From Vitreoscilla filiformis (GTDB taxonomy: Bacteria; Pseudomonadota; Gammaproteobacteria; Burkholderiales; Burkholderiaceae_C): a stretch of 40,016 nucleotides of DNA. The position numbers and the translations under genes are program-made. The notes beneath the pieces were generated by a model that was not told the DNA's origin, did no database searches, and saw only the letters and a program-made list of their open reading frames with translations. Of this stretch, positions 37,724 to 40,016 are shown in pieces; position 1 is the stretch's first letter; every line of letters starts with the position of its first letter. Where the stretch lies: the NCBI RefSeq assembly GCF_002222655.1, contig NZ_CP022425.1, positions 1 to 40,016 of the forward strand, given 5' to 3'.

Positions 37724-38164
37724 ATGGCAATAACTGTTGAACAGGTGGAGCGCATCGCAGAGAAGCTGCGGGCACTTCCTCCCATAGAGAACAAGAAGCG
37801 GGTGGTGTCGAAGCAGGAGAGCATCAAGATGCTGACCGGCGAAATCGCCGGTCTGCGTGAGCGGGGCTACACGCTGGAACAGATCGCGGAGCTGCTGACG
37901 GCTGACCAGTTGGAGATCGGTGCCCCCACGCTGAAAAGCTACTTGCAGCGCACGAAGCCCAGCAGCAAGAAGCCCTCCGGGAAGCGCAAGGCCGCAGCAG
38001 TTGGCACGCCCCCCAGTGACAACCCGCAGGCACAGCCTGCGAGCCAAAGCCAGCCACCCGCACAGACCATCGGGGAGCGTGCCGCCGCCGCTCTGCCGAC
38101 ATCGACGGGAAACACCACCAGCGCAGTCGCCGCGATCACCCGGCCTGATCGCCCACGCATCTGA
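37724..38164 (+). CDS. traK: TraK/MobC-like accessory mobilisation protein
   Basis: A 146-residue protein. Residues 1-80 are helical with an HTH-like section: VSKQESIKMLTGEIAGLRER, then GYTLEQIAELLTADQLEIGA and PTLKSYLQR, resembling TraK of IncP and MobC of IncQ-2 plasmids, which bind and bend oriT DNA. The second half is a Lys/Pro/Ala/Gln-rich tail. It is the first gene to the right of oriT, followed by traL- and traM-like genes, the same order as in IncP. GGAG lies before the ATG. Confidence 0.7.
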   Translation: MAITVEQVERIAEKLRALPPIENKKRVVSKQESIKMLTGEIAGLRERGYTLEQIAELLTADQLEIGAPTLKSYLQRTKPSSKKPSGKRKAAAVGTPPSDNPQAQPASQSQPPAQTIGERAAAALPTSTGNTTSAVAAITRPDRPRI

Positions 38165-38178
38165 GAGGGAGCTAAGAC

Positions 38179-38874
38179 ATGAACGACATGAACACGATGT
38201 ACCTGTGTGCCGGGGACAAGGGCGGAACCGGCAAGAGCATGGTGGCAGCAACGCTCATCGACGCATTCCTGCAACGAGGCATCGAGCCGCTGCTGGTCGA
38301 AACGGACACGGCGAACCCCGACGTGTTCAAGAGCTACGGTGAGCGCATCCAGTGCGCCGCGTTGAGCCTCGACGAAGCAGACGGGTGGATTCAGCTCATC
38401 AACACGGTTGACCAAGCTCGCGGTGCTCCCGTCATCGTGAACACCGCCGCGCGCAGTGGCAGTGGCGTGGCACGGTACGGCGCAACGCTTAAAAGCACGC
38501 TGGGGGAACTCGGCCGGAAGCTGGTGACGCTCTGGATCATCAACCGACAGCGGGACAGTTTGGAGCTACTCGCGGATTTCTTGGAAGCAATGCCGTTAGG
38601 TGCCGACCACCAAACGCATGTGCTGCGCAACCTGTACTTTGGAGCCTCTGAAAAGTTCCAGCTCTTCAACGGCAGCGACATCAAAAAGCGGATTGAAGAG
38701 AGCGGTGGCAAGACGCTCGACTTCCCCGAATTGGCGGATCGCGTTGCGGATCAACTGGCGACGGATCGGCTGACGATTCAGGGAGCACTCGAAGCCATGC
38801 CGCTGGGACACAAGGCAGAGCTGATCCGGTGGCGGAATGAAGCCACCAAGACACTGGCGCAGGTCATGCCATGA
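38179..38874 (+). CDS. traL: TraL/MobD-like P-loop ATPase
   Basis: A 231-residue ParA-superfamily ATPase with Walker A GDKGGTGKSM near residue 17, VETDTANPDVFKSYG as a switch-like motif, and PVIVNTAARSGSGV as Walker B-like region. TraL of RP4 and MobD of IncQ-2 plasmids look like this and aid transfer without being essential. It is separate from the partition ParA at 13132, which is shorter and has a different partner. It overlaps the next gene by four bases. Confidence 0.75.
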   Translation: MNDMNTMYLCAGDKGGTGKSMVAATLIDAFLQRGIEPLLVETDTANPDVFKSYGERIQCAALSLDEADGWIQLINTVDQARGAPVIVNTAARSGSGVARYGATLKSTLGELGRKLVTLWIINRQRDSLELLADFLEAMPLGADHQTHVLRNLYFGASEKFQLFNGSDIKKRIEESGGKTLDFPELADRVADQLATDRLTIQGALEAMPLGHKAELIRWRNEATKTLAQVMP

Positions 38875-39515
38875 ACACGCCCGGCCGCCTAGGGATCGTT
38901 GACGCCTTCGAGGCGGCTTGGCAGCGCAGGGCGACGCCGGAGGAAGCAGACAGGCTGCACCGCGTCCAAACCATCTTGGGGGTCAAGGACAACGACGCCA
39001 TCTTGGTTTTGATGGTCGCCTTGGAGCACTACCAAGGGCTGTATAGCGCGATGCCTGCCCGCATTGAGGAAGCAGCCCGTACAGCCGTAGGTGAAGCGAA
39101 GGAGACAGCCCAGCGCGTAGCCAACACTGCGGCCCAGCTCGCACACAGCGATCTGGTGGAGCAACTAGGCGAGGCAGTCAACAAAGTGGCAACAGACAGC
39201 GCGCGGAAGCAGCAATGGAAAGCGCTGGCCATCGGGATCGGAGCAGCCGCGTTCACGATTCTGGTGACGGGTTGGCTCGCGTTTTCACAGGGGAAGGAAG
39301 CAGGCTTTGGAGCAGGCTTCAAAGCCGCTCGGCATGAAGCTGCGGCGGCAAGCTGGGCCAACACGCCGCAGGGCCAAGTGGCCTATCGCCTCGCATTGGT
39401 GGGCAGCTTGGAGCAGGTTGCGCGCTGCACAGGACCGGGGTGGAAGGTAAAGAACGGGGCCTGCCTGCCCTACCCGGATTCAGACGGCAGCTTGCACGGA
39501 TGGATGATGCCGTGA
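38871..39515 (+). CDS. traM: TraM/MobE-like membrane protein
   Basis: A 214-residue protein with a soluble N-terminus (RATPEEADRLHRVQTILGVK, NDAILVLMVALEHYQ), a helical region rich in Ala/Glu, one membrane helix at about residues 119-137 (ALAIGIGAAAFTILVTGWLA) and a periplasmic C-terminus with two cysteines (RCTGPGW, GACLPYP). By order and layout it corresponds to TraM of IncP or MobE of IncQ-2 plasmids. Its role may be to link the relaxosome to the membrane. Sequence similarity cannot be tested here. Confidence 0.65.
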   Translation: MNTPGRLGIVDAFEAAWQRRATPEEADRLHRVQTILGVKDNDAILVLMVALEHYQGLYSAMPARIEEAARTAVGEAKETAQRVANTAAQLAHSDLVEQLGEAVNKVATDSARKQQWKALAIGIGAAAFTILVTGWLAFSQGKEAGFGAGFKAARHEAAAASWANTPQGQVAYRLALVGSLEQVARCTGPGWKVKNGACLPYPDSDGSLHGWMMP

Positions 39516-39550
39516 GAGCACTGCGGGAGCAGCGCCCTCACGACGACAAG

Positions 39551-39814
39551 CTACTTGCCGACGCTGGCCCAGTCGCACACGGTGATGGGGACTTGCAGGT
39601 AGCCATGCTGCTGCAACCACAGCACGCCCAAAAGGGCCACCACCTGCGCGGGAAAGAGCCACGGCTTGGCCATGACCGCCCTCACGCGCGATCCAAGCGC
39701 CCTGACAGGCCGAACCACCACCTCACCGACAGCCCTCACGCGCGCTTGCACGCCCGCGAGAGTCGCTTTGAGGTCAGGCAGCGGCGCAGCTCGAAAAACT
39801 GACTGCATCTGCAT
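39551..39814 (-). CDS. Small membrane protein convergent with traM
   Basis: An 87-residue protein starting MQMQSVFRAAPLPDLKATLA, with GGAGTG five bases before the ATG. The N-terminal part is a basic amphipathic helix (VRAVGEVVVRPVRALGSRVR), followed by one membrane helix (LFPAQVVALLGVLWLQQHGY). It is convergent with the traM-like gene and independent of it. It could be an entry-exclusion or small accessory protein, but that is a guess from location. Confidence 0.55.
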   Translation of the reverse strand: MQMQSVFRAAPLPDLKATLAGVQARVRAVGEVVVRPVRALGSRVRAVMAKPWLFPAQVVALLGVLWLQQHGYLQVPITVCDWASVGK

Positions 39815-39942
39815 TTTTCACTCCTTCTAAAAAGTCGATTTTTACGCGCAACCACCGCAGACACCCAACTGTGTCAAACAAGGTGATAAACAATGTGTGA
39901 AGCAGTGTGTGTAGCGCAAATAGCATAGGGTCTACATTATTT

Positions 39943-39968
39943 TTGCGGATGCTTGCACGCATACGCAA
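39943..39968. promoter_or_regulatory. Second copy of the TTGCGKAT-N10-ATACGCAA operator
   Basis: TTGCGGAT, ten bases, ATACGCAA: identical in spacing to the site at 13903 and differing at one arm base. It is followed by GGAGGT and an ATG near 39988, so it probably controls a gene or leader just beyond the right edge. Confidence 0.5.
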
Positions 39969-40016
39969 TATGCACTAAACTGGAGGTAATGACAAAGCGC
40001 TGAAACGGGTTCCAAC

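Overview
The window is GC-rich plasmid DNA, probably from a beta- or gammaproteobacterium such as the Pseudomonas, Xanthomonas/Stenotrophomonas or Burkholderia groups. The evidence is a replication initiator with an antisense-RNA-like leader, a ParA/ribbon-helix-helix partition pair, a KfrA-type coiled-coil protein, a MOBP relaxase beside a recognisable oriT, a DotA/TraY conjugation protein and a Tn402/Tn5053-family transposon. There are no chromosomal housekeeping genes, rRNA, tRNA or CRISPR.

Layout. (1) 1-7.9 kb, + strand: the distal end of an I-type (DotA/TraY) conjugation operon followed by envelope and unknown proteins, including a secreted M23 peptidase. (2) 7.9-13.8 kb, mostly - strand: the maintenance block, with kfrA and its partner, two small ORFs, a hairpin-rich region without a gene, a CHC2-like primase fragment, a candidate oriV, rep with a putative antisense RNA and two tiny leader ORFs, a small plasmid protein, and parB(RHH)-parA. 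(3) 13.9-17.0 kb, + strand: accessory cassettes, namely two unknown proteins, a HAD hydrolase coupled to a DEDDh exonuclease, and a dinJ-yafQ toxin-antitoxin pair coupled to a PD-(D/E)XK-like protein. (4) 17.1-22.5 kb, - strand: a tight seven-gene module of serine resolvase, PaeR7I-type methyltransferase and endonuclease, an 82-aa protein, a tail-anchored GNAT-like protein, an Abi-like protein and a Rap1a/Tai-like secreted protein. This is the best candidate for a composite defence system. (5) 22.55-33.07 kb: a complete Tn402/Tn5053-family transposon (tniA, B, Q, R, res site, both terminal inverted repeats) carrying a tetR-regulated DevBCA/TolC-type ABC exporter with an embedded c-type cytochrome gene. 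It sits in the probable res site upstream of the plasmid resolvase, as expected of this family. (6) 33.2-40 kb: a small HTH regulator, the relaxase operon (traJ/nikA-like, relaxase-primase fusion, two small genes), oriT, and a traK-L-M-like operon in the leading region.

Two sets of repeated sites tie the backbone together. One is a family of AT-rich palindromes with core GTAGGTATATATATACCTAC at seven intergenic places. The other is an inverted repeat TTGCGKAT-N10-ATACGCAA, found upstream of the gene at 13955 and again at the right edge. Both look like operators or centromere-like sites of plasmid-encoded DNA-binding proteins. All functions here are inferred by reading the sequence; no database search was run.
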